From Usnea hakonensis (Eukaryota > Ascomycota > Lecanoromycetes > Lecanorales > Parmeliaceae): a DNA stretch of 64,000 bases. The stretch lies in assembly GCA_013423325.1 (NCBI GenBank), contig BLJB01000149.1:78451-142450 (forward strand), in the 5' to 3' direction. Shown here one piece after another: positions 53,930-63,954 of this stretch (its first letter is position 1; every line of letters starts with the position of its first letter). The notes beneath the pieces are model-generated. The model worked only from the letters and a program-made list of their open reading frames with translations. It did no database searches and was not told the DNA's origin. The position numbers were made by a program, and so were the translations under genes.

Positions 53930-55516
53930 CTACATCACCATTTCACTGTCCAGCAGCTCGTCCTTGATTGTCGCACTCGGCTCATCTCTCCGGATTGGTG
54001 CAATAGCTTTCCCAGGGGTGCGATATTCTGCATTCAATGCTCTCCTTCTGGCCGGAGGCAGATCGTCAGGTTCCAGAGCATCCTGGGCGTCCCATTTTCG
54101 CTTCCTTGTATCATCTTTGGTCATAGTGCTTGCTGTTGTCGCAGTCTTATCACTCTGCGTGGATCCAGGGAGTTCTTGATGAGTACAGAGACTTGCATCC
54201 AGTGCTAGCCTTCTCGCAGAAGGCGAGCCTATCTTTTGAGGACCATCATCATTGTCCGTCATGGCGACATCTTCTTGCTCAATCAGGATGTCCACAGCCT
54301 TGTTATCGATAGGTAGGAAGAGACATCGCATATCCTCAGGCAACGCACGTACTTGTGTCCCTTCAGCCCTCAAGATCCTCAATGATGCCCGTTGGCTCCC
54401 ATCGGACCAAACAGTACAAGATCCTCCAAGATCTTTAGCTGCCTTTATGACTTGTTCCAGAACGTGCTTCAAGCCGCGCAGATTGTCTGCATTATTCTTT
54501 TCCCAGCTTATCAATAATTCGCCCATGGGGATGAGCCTGATGCGATCGAAGATCGTCGAGTGCGTGGTTCCCTCTTCTGTCTCACGATGGAAGCATAGAT
54601 GGTAATTCGGCGTCTGGGAGATCCAAAAATCTGGCGTTTTGCGTGCGATACTGTCAAGAGCTTGACTGTCTTGTGCTCTCGTACTGAGTTCTAAAGTCGC
54701 TGCGTGAGGGATGAGACGTCCACCTTCAACGACTGTGACTGGGGTATCGGTCGGTAGGGTCTCCGAGAGAGGGTTGCCTTCAAATCCCATGTCCTTGCGT
54801 CGTTTGACCAAAGCTTCCGGAGGATATTCATCGAGGCCTTTTGCATGCATGAACCGATCTCCCAAGTATGCATCCGCTGCATAACGAAGAAGGATGGTCT
54901 GGCCTGCAAATTCATATTCCACCACACGATGATGTGAGGTGGTGCGAGCTGCAGAAGCGGTAACCTTGGTATACTGCTCCTCAAAGGCGTTGCGATATTC
55001 TCTAAAGTGGCGGTGTTTGGTTGAATACTGTCGAGTTTTCTTCTCCATGCGAGTGAACAGTGCAGTATTACCAATGATAGTAATGCCGAACTGGAAGGGG
55101 GCAGGCTCGGCGACCACATAGCTTAGAAGAAAACGCAGCGGTTCTCTGTCGGTGACGATACTGACCTTACTGAAATCAAAGGCTGGCTGACAGGTTTGTA
55201 AAGCACGGATCAAGGCTTGTAGTGGCGATCCAGGAGTGCGGTCAGCGTTCTGATCGACATACCTGCCTCCGGTGTCTGGTAACAGCGCTGGACCTATAAA
55301 AGGTGGATCCCAAACTGGCGGAATACCTGAAGTCCAAGGGTGAGTCAGTACTTGATTTTGTTGACCATTTGTCTGCAACTTACCAGGCACAAGGATGGTA
55401 GGCTTTGGCTCATCCAACCAGTTGTAGGAAGCGACCGTCTTGAAATTAAGAATCTTGGGAGGGTTCTCGGCATCATTGCGTAGCCCTAGTCTATGGACAT
55501 AGATCATAGTCGCCAT
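53930..55516 (-). CDS. Fungal family often labelled geranylgeranyl pyrophosphate synthetase, no prenyltransferase motif
   Basis: Exons 55516-55384 and 55326-53930 give 509 aa; the 57-nt intron (GTAAGT/TCAG) is a multiple of three, so the unspliced frame is also open, but splicing restores VPGIPPVWDPP. Family segments: VASYNWLDEPKPTILVPG, PDTGGRYVDQNADRTPGSPLQALIRAL, FSKVSIVTDREPLRFLLSY, VGNTALFTRMEKKTR-like, and TSHHRVVEYEFAGQTILLRYAADAYL. The C-terminal about 100 residues are polar with two Arg/Lys clusters (DTRKRKWD, PPARRRAL) that may act in nuclear import. Neither DDxxD aspartate-rich motif of prenyl synthases is present, so the common database name is probably a misnomer. Confidence 0.8.
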   Translation of the reverse strand: MATMIYVHRLGLRNDAENPPKILNFKTVASYNWLDEPKPTILVPGKLQTNGQQNQVLTHPWTSGIPPVWDPPFIGPALLPDTGGRYVDQNADRTPGSPLQALIRALQTCQPAFDFSKVSIVTDREPLRFLLSYVVAEPAPFQFGITIIGNTALFTRMEKKTRQYSTKHRHFREYRNAFEEQYTKVTASAARTTSHHRVVEYEFAGQTILLRYAADAYLGDRFMHAKGLDEYPPEALVKRRKDMGFEGNPLSETLPTDTPVTVVEGGRLIPHAATLELSTRAQDSQALDSIARKTPDFWISQTPNYHLCFHRETEEGTTHSTIFDRIRLIPMGELLISWEKNNADNLRGLKHVLEQVIKAAKDLGGSCTVWSDGSQRASLRILRAEGTQVRALPEDMRCLFLPIDNKAVDILIEQEDVAMTDNDDGPQKIGSPSARRLALDASLCTHQELPGSTQSDKTATTASTMTKDDTRKRKWDAQDALEPDDLPPARRRALNAEYRTPGKAIAPIRRDEPSATIKDELLDSEMVM

Positions 55517-55888
55517 CTTTTCGTGTGGCAGTCGATGTACTTAAGGGGACTATTATGACACGGCCATTCCGTGATTTGAGAAACCATGGACGGGTATGGG
55601 AAGTCGACACGCTAAGATTTAAAAGTGTTGAAAGAAATTTCATCTTCTTTGTTCACCCTCATATCACGGATATTTGAGACGTACGGTCAACTTGTCCCGG
55701 TTTGATATGTACAAAAAGAACAACACAGGTAATCTTGTGTACAAGACACGAGAATACTCAAGGGCTCCACAGGCCAAAGAACTCACAGAGCACGGCAATG
55801 CTCAAAGTGCTAGTACGTAGAGACTTCCACTCCTCGTCTAGGTATTGAGACTGAATCGATGAATACGCAAACGTAGGACACCAAGGAT
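55517..55888. other. Intergenic
   Basis: 372 bp between two minus-strand genes; nothing recognised beyond the presumed promoter of the left gene. Confidence 0.45.
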
Positions 55889-56710
55889 CTAGTTGTTGAT
55901 GCTTCCCATCGCCTCAAGAGCCTTCTTTGCGGCCTCCTTTATCCGCACGGCAAGCTCCTCGCTCTCAGCCATTGAATGCAATCGCCTCTTCCAAAAGTTC
56001 CATCTCTGCTTCCGTTCTTTCCCTTCCTGCTTCCACAGATCTCGTTCACTCAGTTCTTCGCTTACATCGCAATCCGAATTTCTGAAAATCAGGTCTCCAG
56101 CCAGCTCAAGCCACTCTTTAGCAGCTGGCACTTCGAAATCAAGCACCGCATCTCTTCGCTCAAAAGCGTCGCATATGCATCTCACCCCCCATGAGATAGG
56201 AATCCCGCCTATATCTGCGACAACAAGCTGAGCCTCTATCTTTGCCTGTTCAATAAAGTCTTCTCGTACGCCTTCATATTGCTCGGATGCCCAATTACGG
56301 ATCTCGCTGCGCCAATTATTGGAGACTTTTAAATCGGCCCACAAATGCCCAAAGCTTGGAAGATTAGCCCATCGTATCGGCTCATCTTGAACTTCGCCTT
56401 CTTTTCTGGCTGCTGTTGGAAGGTTTTGTATGGCTTGAAGCAGTTGAATCATTTTGGGTCGATGCTCCGGCAAATCGATTAACGCGTTGATGATGAGACC
56501 CCAGAGACGATGGAGATTATCACTGCTCTGGCCTTTGCGGTCTGTCTCAGGCTCTTTCGTTACAGGTAGCGTGATGATGCGGGCTGTTGCTTCTGCAGTG
56601 ACTGTGGTCGATTGGACGTAGTCTTTCAAAGCGGCCGCTTCTTGGGGATGGCAGCCGTCTTCTGGGTTGCCATCGGGGGCAACTTGCCAGTCAAACCAGG
56701 CGTCGGACAT
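55889..56710 (-). CDS. DUF3632-like fungal protein
   Basis: A single exon of 273 aa from the ATG at 56710. Largely helical, soluble and acidic, with many Trp residues: HRLWGLIINALIDLPEHRPKM, WANLPSFGHLWADLK, NWRSEIRNWASEQYEGVREDFI and DAVLDFEVPAAKEWLELAG. The arrangement resembles the DUF3632 proteins of filamentous fungi, which have no known function. The C-terminal 60 residues are highly charged (ERDLWKQEGKERKQRWNFW) and may form coiled coil. Confidence 0.65.
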   Translation of the reverse strand: MSDAWFDWQVAPDGNPEDGCHPQEAAALKDYVQSTTVTAEATARIITLPVTKEPETDRKGQSSDNLHRLWGLIINALIDLPEHRPKMIQLLQAIQNLPTAARKEGEVQDEPIRWANLPSFGHLWADLKVSNNWRSEIRNWASEQYEGVREDFIEQAKIEAQLVVADIGGIPISWGVRCICDAFERRDAVLDFEVPAAKEWLELAGDLIFRNSDCDVSEELSERDLWKQEGKERKQRWNFWKRRLHSMAESEELAVRIKEAAKKALEAMGSINN

Positions 56711-58163
56711 TCTGCAAGCAATCGGATTACAGGTAAAGCAGTGAGACGTAGAGTTTCGTCGAAAGTGGCAAGAAGAAAAATAATATTTCTCGAGAGGTCT
56801 AATTCAAAGGATTACTGTTGTCGCTCCCAACTTATAAAAACACCCACGCTTGTTGGCTCACGGAAACAAGCAGTCAGCTGATGACGAAGAGTTGGGTTAT
56901 ATGGCTCTTCACAGCCCCCTGTTCAATCATGAGAAGGTTTTCGATGGAACAAGAGAAGGAATAATAACAAGACACGCCTTTTGAGAAGTGAGAACGATTG
57001 GGTTTTGCATTCTCCGTGAGTTAGTAAGGGCTGAGGAGGCTGATATCTGGGCCGCTATTCAACCGAGAATGTTACATCATGCTGCATACAATTTATACTA
57101 AATGCAACCCACCATCACCACCACCCATCCAATTATAGAGTGGAAACCGGGTTAAACATTACAGTCTGACAACCACACAGCCTTTAATAAATGGTATTTA
57201 TGGTGCATGTAAAAACATGCAACACGATTACAACAAGTGTGAGTCTTGCAACAGGTCAAGTCATGCAGTCTATAATTGCAACGGACAGTATAGGCCGCGC
57301 CATTTCGGAGCATTACATCCAACTGCAGTTAATTATGCATAGGGTACGCCAACTCATTATACGAAATAGTTGTGACATAGCGATCTGCGGCACATCAAGA
57401 GCACAGCTCACACACATGTGCCAGCAGTACATCCACCTGAAGCATACCTTTACCTTCCTTCAGTACCCTTCGCCCCTTCCAGCACGCATGCTATGGTGGC
57501 TATCTATAGAGTAAGGCTGGTATCAAAGACTGGTTATCACATATCCCTAAAACTTCCATAATCTCATCCCCGGTCGCCACAGCATGAGTCCCGCAGGCAG
57601 GTGTATTTGCGCTACGTTTTAGGCTGACTCTCAGTGGTCGCCTTTGGAAACCAGTATGACTCTTCCAACCTACGGCATCAGTGCGCAGACATGTAAGATT
57701 ACATGCAACGACTGTGCTATTTCTTGCATGTCATTTACGACGCTCCGGTCCAGGACCGTGTATTTCAAGTAGTCACACTCGAGTCTCACTTAGAAGAGAC
57801 GTTTCTTTTCCGAGGCTGCGCCTACTGTGACTTCTGACAGAAATATTTACTCAGGAGGATTTCGGCCTCAAGACATTCCCGTGCCCACAAAATCATCACA
57901 GGGGGTGAATTTCTATATTTGAAAGAATTCACGCCGTTTCGATGGAAGAGGCGTTGATGTTCCATCCATCCGTACAACTCAAGATCAGCATGAAGAGGGT
58001 GTCCGGGCTTGTCATCCTCGTCCATTGGCATTTCCTACTGGGCTTCTCCAAATGATATAAAGAGACGTTGCGCTCTAGTTGAAGATAGAGCCAGCTAACA
58101 AGCAGACCAAGCAAGTCATTTAACTCTCCATCTTTTGCTATTCAAATCTTCAGCAGCAGCAAA
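56711..58163. other. Intergenic 5' of the ribonuclease gene
   Basis: No gene found in 1.45 kb. Frames at 57191-57514 and 57822-58114 have no features. A candidate TATA element is annotated separately. Confidence 0.5.
58056..58061 (+). promoter_or_regulatory. TATA-box candidate of the ribonuclease gene
   Basis: TATAAA at 103 bp before the start codon, within GATATAAAGAG. Position and orientation suit a core promoter of a secreted-enzyme gene. Confidence 0.4.
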
Positions 58164-58761
58164 ATGAAGTCGTCGATTGCTACCTCGCTCATCCTACTCT
58201 TCGGAGCCATCAACGCTCTTCCCCAATCCGAGCTCGAGAAACGAGCCGATCCTGACATGGTCCCTGTGACCTTTGATCAACTCCCCACGACCACATTCAC
58301 ATGCGGTAAGTTCCAGCCAATTGATACGCACCGAGTGTCGCTCACAAGTTTACTATTTCTCAGGAAGTACCCAATACTCCGCCCATGACATCTACCTAGC
58401 TGCCCAATACGGTGTCCTCCTTGCAGAGTCTGACCCGCCCCAAGGCCGGGGCAAAAAATCCAACCAGTACCCCAACGGCCGCTTCCCCCACGCGTTCCAG
58501 ATGAATAAGAATGGGCAATCACTGAATTTCTTGCCTGGTTGTCCGGACAACGATGACGCCAGGGCAGAGTACCCACTTGTCGCCAACGGCCCCTACAATG
58601 GAGGCTTGAACAACAATAAATGGGGAAACGATAGGGTTGTGTACGTGCATGAACCGGGAGAGGTTGATGAGGATGGCCATGATAAGGGCACTTTCTGTGG
58701 CGTCATGACGCATACTGGCGCTTCTGAATCCGGGGCTTTTGTCTTGTGCACGTCACCCTGA
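58164..58761 (+). CDS. Secreted guanyl-specific ribonuclease-like protein (RNase T1/F1/U2 fold)
   Basis: Exons 58164-58305 and 58364-58761 give 179 aa; the intron is 58 nt (GTAAGT/TCAG). A signal peptide (MKSSIATSLILLFGAINA) is followed by a Kex2-like site (LEKR). The RNase fold shows FPHAFQ (the His40 region of RNase T1), RAEYPLVANGPY (Glu58 region), DRVVYVHEP (Arg77 region) and GVMTHTGASESGAFVLC (His92 region). Catalytic Glu, Arg and second His are present. The residue two before the first His is Phe rather than the Tyr of RNase T1. Cysteines (FTCG, PGCPD, TFCGV, LCTS) could form two disulfides. The loop between the Glu strand and the Arg strand is longer than in RNase T1. Extracellular RNA degradation or a host-interaction role are both possible. 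Confidence 0.88.
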
Positions 58762-59746
58762 GCTCTCGACTTGTGGAATACGCGGAAGTGGTGTGGACGG
58801 TGGGTGTAAGAGAGTGTTTTGTACTGCTTTGGCGGGGTTTGTAATCATAGAATCATCTTTGAGCGTTGCGCTGGCGGATGCTTGCATCATCGACTGATAG
58901 AGAGCGTTTAGATGTTCACGTGGTGATGTAAATGGAGGGAAAACGATGTTACATTCTGAAAAGAAATACTGGCATCTACCCGCTCTCCTGGGTAACACAA
59001 AGATTCTATTGTGTGGCAATCCCGAATTCCTTTGGGACTTGCGCAATCCAGTCCTGGCGACCTTCCCCCGATTTATTCCACAATCGCATCGAGCGATGCC
59101 GATCTGGTGTGATATTTGGCAGAGGCTATTTAGGAAGGCAGGCACATAGGTACCTAGTAAGGTAATTCTTTTCATAGTCTGACAATCAATCCTACAACCC
59201 TTCATGAATCTCCCAGGACATCACTGCAATACTCGGAGCATGCCCCAGTTTCACTAGCGCACCCTGATCAATGCATATTCGCTCCGCACGCAACAGCAAA
59301 TCCCCCAATATCCTCATAATACTCTTCTTGATCATGTAGAATTTTTAATATTATACCTTCATTTGGAAGACAGAGAAACACGTACCTTCTCGATCATCGA
59401 GTCGTCAAGTCAAGCTACATGCTGATATGATATGACACTCAATTCCCACCTCAAGAAATCAGACCTGAGAAATAGGCCATACAGTAAGCGTTTGATCGGT
59501 CAATAGCTCGAGCAGACTTACCTAGGCTAAACACGCTGTAGAGTACCATATAACAACACCTCAACTCCTGACAACGATTACGGGTACCGAGCTTTGGCTG
59601 TTAGGTACAATAGCCGCATGTATGGTTCGTTCATCAAAGTTCAAAGTTCATTGAAAACGATCTGAGTATTCATTACGATCGATAAAAATAGTCCAGGTCA
59701 TCCAAGGTGTGGCAGTCCTCTCCACCGAGCCATGAATCTTGATTGC
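58762..59746. other. Intergenic between convergent ribonuclease and amidoligase genes
   Basis: A 150-codon minus-strand frame (58753-59205) and overlapping plus-strand frames lack features. No gene called. An AGGTACCTAGTAAGGTA motif lies near 59150. Confidence 0.5.
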
Positions 59747-60908
59747 TCAATAAAAATGATCATATTTCATATCCCCGACCGGCAAGCGACCCGACCCTCT
59801 TGCAAACATCCTATCCAAAATCCCTTGATCATTCATACCCGGTATAGTAGCTTGCGCAACAAAAGCCGCCAGGCCAGCGACATCTGGTCCATGGATTTGC
59901 AAACGATCCGCGCTGGTACCGTACTGCATGGCCGCTTGCATGAAAGAAGCCCCGAATTCGACCCACATGACGCAGTCCTGATAACTCGTGACGCAGGGAG
60001 GTCGTCGGAACTCTGCGTTAGTTGATGAGCATTTGTGTGCATTGAGCGGAGACTCTGTGGAAAATGTGTTGCATACCAATGGTCCCAATCTTGCCTTCCA
60101 TGAGATTCTCAAAATTGAAACCGTAGCAACGCTCTGTTCCGGCTGATTCCTCCTTCGAATGCTCGTGGAAATGCCAAGAATACTCGTCTTTGGCGTTCAT
60201 TAAATAGACCAAATCCTTGACTGTAGTGCACTCCCGAATCTTTTCGAAACAGGCTTCCAAATCAGGCAAGTGCTTGAGCTTTGGGTTGTCACTCCGATTG
60301 CTCCTGCACTCGCGATTGCCGCGACGTTCTGGGGGTAACAAGACTTCGAAAGCTTCTTCGAAATAAAGGATGCTTCTGGAGACATTCTTGACCTCTTCCA
60401 GTGTCCACTCGCTGTCCCCTGGCGATACGTGGACGTGGGTACCGCATGTGATGTCGCTCATGATCTTGGCGTAGCTCTTGATGAGTCGAAAATGCGATTT
60501 TAGACCTTGGCGCCATGAGCTTTCCGGCTCGTAGCGTATGATGGGTGATGCAAATTCGAGACCCCCTCGAGCGACACAAGTCAGTATGGGAGTGGGAACG
60601 AGCCAGGGACCCTCACATGGTCTCTTTGATGAGCAGCTCAAATGCTTACAATGTCCCTCGTCCGGGTCAATGGACATGTCATTCATCACAGACCAGTATC
60701 GGAAATTGATAGGATCCTCACTCGCATGACACGTACCAAATGCTGAACGCATCTCAATTTGACCTGTGTTTTGTCTAATTTGAGTGTTGTAGTAATGGAT
60801 CAGACCTTGCGCGAAGTCCTCGAGATTCCCTTTGCATTGATCTTGGTTTATATGTGCGCAAAGAAGCACCTCGGTCTCTATGCCGATACGTAAATAAAAG
60901 ACCGCCAT
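59747..60908 (-). CDS. Putative amidoligase (COOH-NH2 ligase, Amidoligase_2 family)
   Basis: Exons 60908-60077 and 60012-59747 give 365 aa; the intron is 64 nt (GTATGC/GCAG). The frame starts MAVFYLRIGIETEVLL, the GxExE-type opening of the family. It continues with GGLEFASPII, the metal/catalytic-like TCGTHVHVSPGD, LEEVKNVSRSILYFEEAFEVLLPPERRGN and, at the exon junction, GTIEFRRPPCVTSYQDCVMWVEF. These match fungal proteins annotated as putative amidoligases, which are glutamine-synthetase-fold enzymes thought to form amide or isopeptide bonds. No substrate is established in fungi. Neighbours give no strong clue. Confidence 0.85.
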
Positions 60909-61900
60909 TGCGGCGGATAAATATACAAAGTTGCTTAAGACAGTCGTTTGTGAGTTTTAGGAATATGACTGTGTTGTAATCACAGGAAAGGCGGCCTCAA
61001 CGTCAATTGAGGGTTACCAGAGGAAGGAGCCCATGGCAGGTAGTGACTTCCCATCCTTGGGGCCAATTGATTCACATTATCATGGGATAAATCATCAACA
61101 AATGCCCAAGGACTTTGTTGATGGCTTCCTCGGGCAGATTTCGGTCGCATGTTCGCACTCTCACGGGTCTCGTAATGACGGGAGTACAAAGCGAGAAGGG
61201 CACAGGGTGGAACAGAATGAACTTCTACTCTCTAGACGAGATGAATTTGATAGAAGATATGGATCTTTTCGAGCTGCTTGTCGGAGAAAACGAGAGGCTG
61301 AAGAAGGCAAAAGATCTAAATTGGGACGTAGAGAGGGAGCTCGTCGCACATTGAGGCACGGTGGGTGACAAAGTTATCAGCAAAGCCGGAGCGTTGAAGG
61401 TTGATAGAGCGAGGACGCCAATACAACATACATCGATCGACATCAGCTTAATGGAGCAAATGGGTTGGTGTCATTTTCTCACCAGATAATGAGCTTATGT
61501 ATGACTCGGGTACAGTCATCTAGATCGGATGAGTTAGAATCTCACGCCTCTAAGGGGGATGCGGGACATCTTTGTAACCCAGGTGAAGCGCACTTTACCG
61601 TTACCGTTACCGCACTTTGTCGGAGACATGACGAGAAGTGCTCCGCTATCAAGTCCAATTACTGATTACTCCGTAAGTCAGCCTCGCATCTTCCACACTT
61701 GCTAGGTTCACGAAGCGCATCTGAAGCATTAGAGTGACAAGACCAAGCAGCTAGTCCTTCACCACGCAGCAGCCCATGGACTCGCTCTCTATGCCCTTCC
61801 ATCCCCAAGTCTACCCGATCAATGAGTAATCCGACAACAACAAAAGGAGTGTTCCCCGAACTTTGCAACGCTCACACTTCCTAACACTGTCCAATCAATC
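60909..61900. other. Intergenic with one short unassigned frame
   Basis: A plus-strand frame ending at 61354 reads about 80 codons with acidic helical sequence (YSLDEMNLIEDMDLFELLVGENERLKKAKDLNWDVERELVAH). It has no ATG at a likely start and a stop shortly upstream; it may be a gene remnant. A TTACCG triple repeat flanked by GCACTTT lies at about 61590-61620. Nothing else is seen. Confidence 0.4.
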
Positions 61901-63572
61901 ATGCACCCCGCTGAAAGCCCACCTATGGACCTCGTCTACCTTTGTGTCGCCATCGCTATCTTGCTTGTACTCTTCTTTGTCGTACGCTTAATTCAATCGC
62001 CAGTCGATGGTCGTGAGCCGCCTCAAATCTCTCCAAGTATTCCCGTCTTTGGTCATGTCCTGGGATTGCTTCGATATGGTGTTCCATACTATGCTATTGC
62101 CACGTGAGTGAAGGATTCTTGGACTGCTTGCCGGGCATTATTGATCTGATCAGACTGATTAAACCATGCCTTAGCCAGAAGCTTAGCTCCTCACCAATAT
62201 ACACCTTTGATCTCTACGCTACCAAGATGTACATTGTAAAGACGGGGAAATTGGTATCAGCGGTACAACGCAACCACAAATTGATTTCCTTTGATCCATT
62301 CTTGACAGCGGCCGCGAAGCGAATGGCTGGTATAAATGGCAAGGGACTCAAATTGCTGCAAGAGAAACAGAGCGGCGGTGGCGGCATTGACGGAGACATC
62401 ATTAACGCAATGCACCCGGCGCTATTGGGCCCTGCTCTGGATGTGATGAATCAAAAGATGATATCGGGACTGTGCTCATCGGTCGATGTGCTTTGCGGCA
62501 ATGGGGAAAGTTCACTTGACCTGCACGTGTGGTGTAGACATTCAATCACCGTCGCGAGCACAAGGGCCGTTTGGGACCAAAAACCCCCACGAATCAGAAA
62601 ATGTTCGGTCTGCGTTCTGGTGATTTTTCGTTTCTGATAAATGTCTAATCCATGCTGTACAGTTAATTACTAAATAAGGTCTTTGAATCTAATCTGAGTA
62701 TGCTCTTGCTGAACATTTGGCCGAAATACACAGCAAAGGTCGCGTGGACTGCACGCGAAGAGATTGTCAAGGCATTTACCGGGTAATATTCCACTGGTGG
62801 CCATCGTGACTCTTCTGCGCTGACCATGGCGCGCTGGAAGACGCAGCATGATGCAGGGGCCACCACCGAGGATATTGCGCGCTCTGAAATTGCTTGTAGT
62901 ATGGGAGCAATCTCAAACACCGTGCCATCTACCTTTTGGACGCCTTTCGATATTGTCTCTCGGAATGAGCTCCTGGCGGATATTCGGAAAGGAATCAAGT
63001 CAAACGGGCTGGTTATCGATCCTAAGACCAACAAACATGTTGTGGACTCATCCGAGATGGCTGCCCCAAGCTAGTATCCGTGTTCCAGGAGGTCCTGCGG
63101 GTCCACTCCAACGGCGCCCCGACCCAGGTCGTCTACAATGATGTTATGCTCGCCGATCGCTACCTGCTCAAGGCGGGCTCCGTTTTTAGATGCTGGCGCC
63201 GGCCGTGAACAAAGAGGAAGCCGTCTGGGGCACATCGGCGCAGCAATTCGACTCGTCTCGCTTCAGCAGTAGCGTCAACAAGGAGAAGGAGCCCACCGTC
63301 GAGAAACCACGCGCCACGTCGTACATGGTCGTTCCGTGTGACAGAAAGCAAAGAAAAGTTCAGCTTGGTCGTTGGTTAGCGTTTTTGAGGAACCCAGCAT
63401 CATGCTCACCCGAGACTCCGTGTCCATGGACCAGCTTTTATCTGGCTACCGAAGTCACATTTCGAAAACGCTATCATTTGTAGTAATCGAAAGCCTGTTA
63501 ATCCTCCATTACGTGCATAAGGATATCTCCAAGACCATTGACACGCCAGCCCATCCCAAAATGACGTGCTAA
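61901..63572 (+). pseudogene. Decayed cytochrome P450 (CYP7/CYP8-like)
   Basis: The first exon from 61901 encodes a membrane anchor (DLVYLCVAIAILLVLFFVVRL) and PPQISPSIPVFGHVLGLLRYG. After a likely intron, P450 sequence continues: FDLYATKMYIVKTGKLVSAVQRN and MHPALLGPALDVMNQKM. A frameshift near 62,565 and a TGA at 62621 interrupt it. Sequence resumes (NIWPKYTAKVAWTAREEIVKAF, EIACSMGAISNTVPSTFWT) and breaks again near 63,070, where VSVFQEVLRVHSNGAPTQVVYNDVM appears in another frame. Two further breaks follow near 63,185 and 63,325. The heme-binding FxxGxxxCxG motif is absent after KPRATSYM. The lesions and the missing cysteine loop mean it cannot make an active P450. No repair is proposed. Confidence 0.8.
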
Positions 63573-63954
63573 CCAATCCTTGGCAAGCTCACATATATAT
63601 AGTAATTATCTCGTTGGCACATTACCGTCGTCTTTGTTCACGCCGTTAGCCTCCCAGTGTCTAATGTAAGGTAGTCTGCAGCGATCAGCTCCTGAGACGC
63701 GGCTTCCTTGTTGAGCATGGATAGAAAAGCATTGCGTTCACCAGCAGATATGCCATGCATCAGCTTCACTAGAACCGGATCACGGGTATCATGGCCTGTC
63801 ATGGTGGCTGGCATATACTGTGAAAAGACCTTGAAACATGGTGTAACATGTGTGGAAGATAGGGGTCCCAACGAGCGTAATAATTTAGCGTCGGGCCGTT
63901 TATCTAGCCTGCTGCAATGAACTAAGGTACCTGAAATCTCTGTAGTGACAAAAT
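63573..63954. other. Flank with one unassigned minus-strand frame
   Basis: A 77-codon minus-strand frame (63871-63638) contains DPVLVKLMHGISAGERNAFLSMLNKEAASQELIA, which looks helical but has no family assignment and a non-ATG-supported context. An AAGGTACCTGAAAT motif lies near 63924. No gene is called. Confidence 0.35.

Noticed and set aside
55326..55384. Reading the GGPPS-named gene as a single exon
   Set aside because: The 57-nt segment has perfect GTAAGT/TCAG borders and, being a multiple of three, remains open; splicing restores the family segment VPGIPPVWDPP.
58753..59205. 150-codon minus-strand frame after the ribonuclease gene
   Set aside because: No motifs, not conserved-looking, overlaps equally long plus-strand frames.
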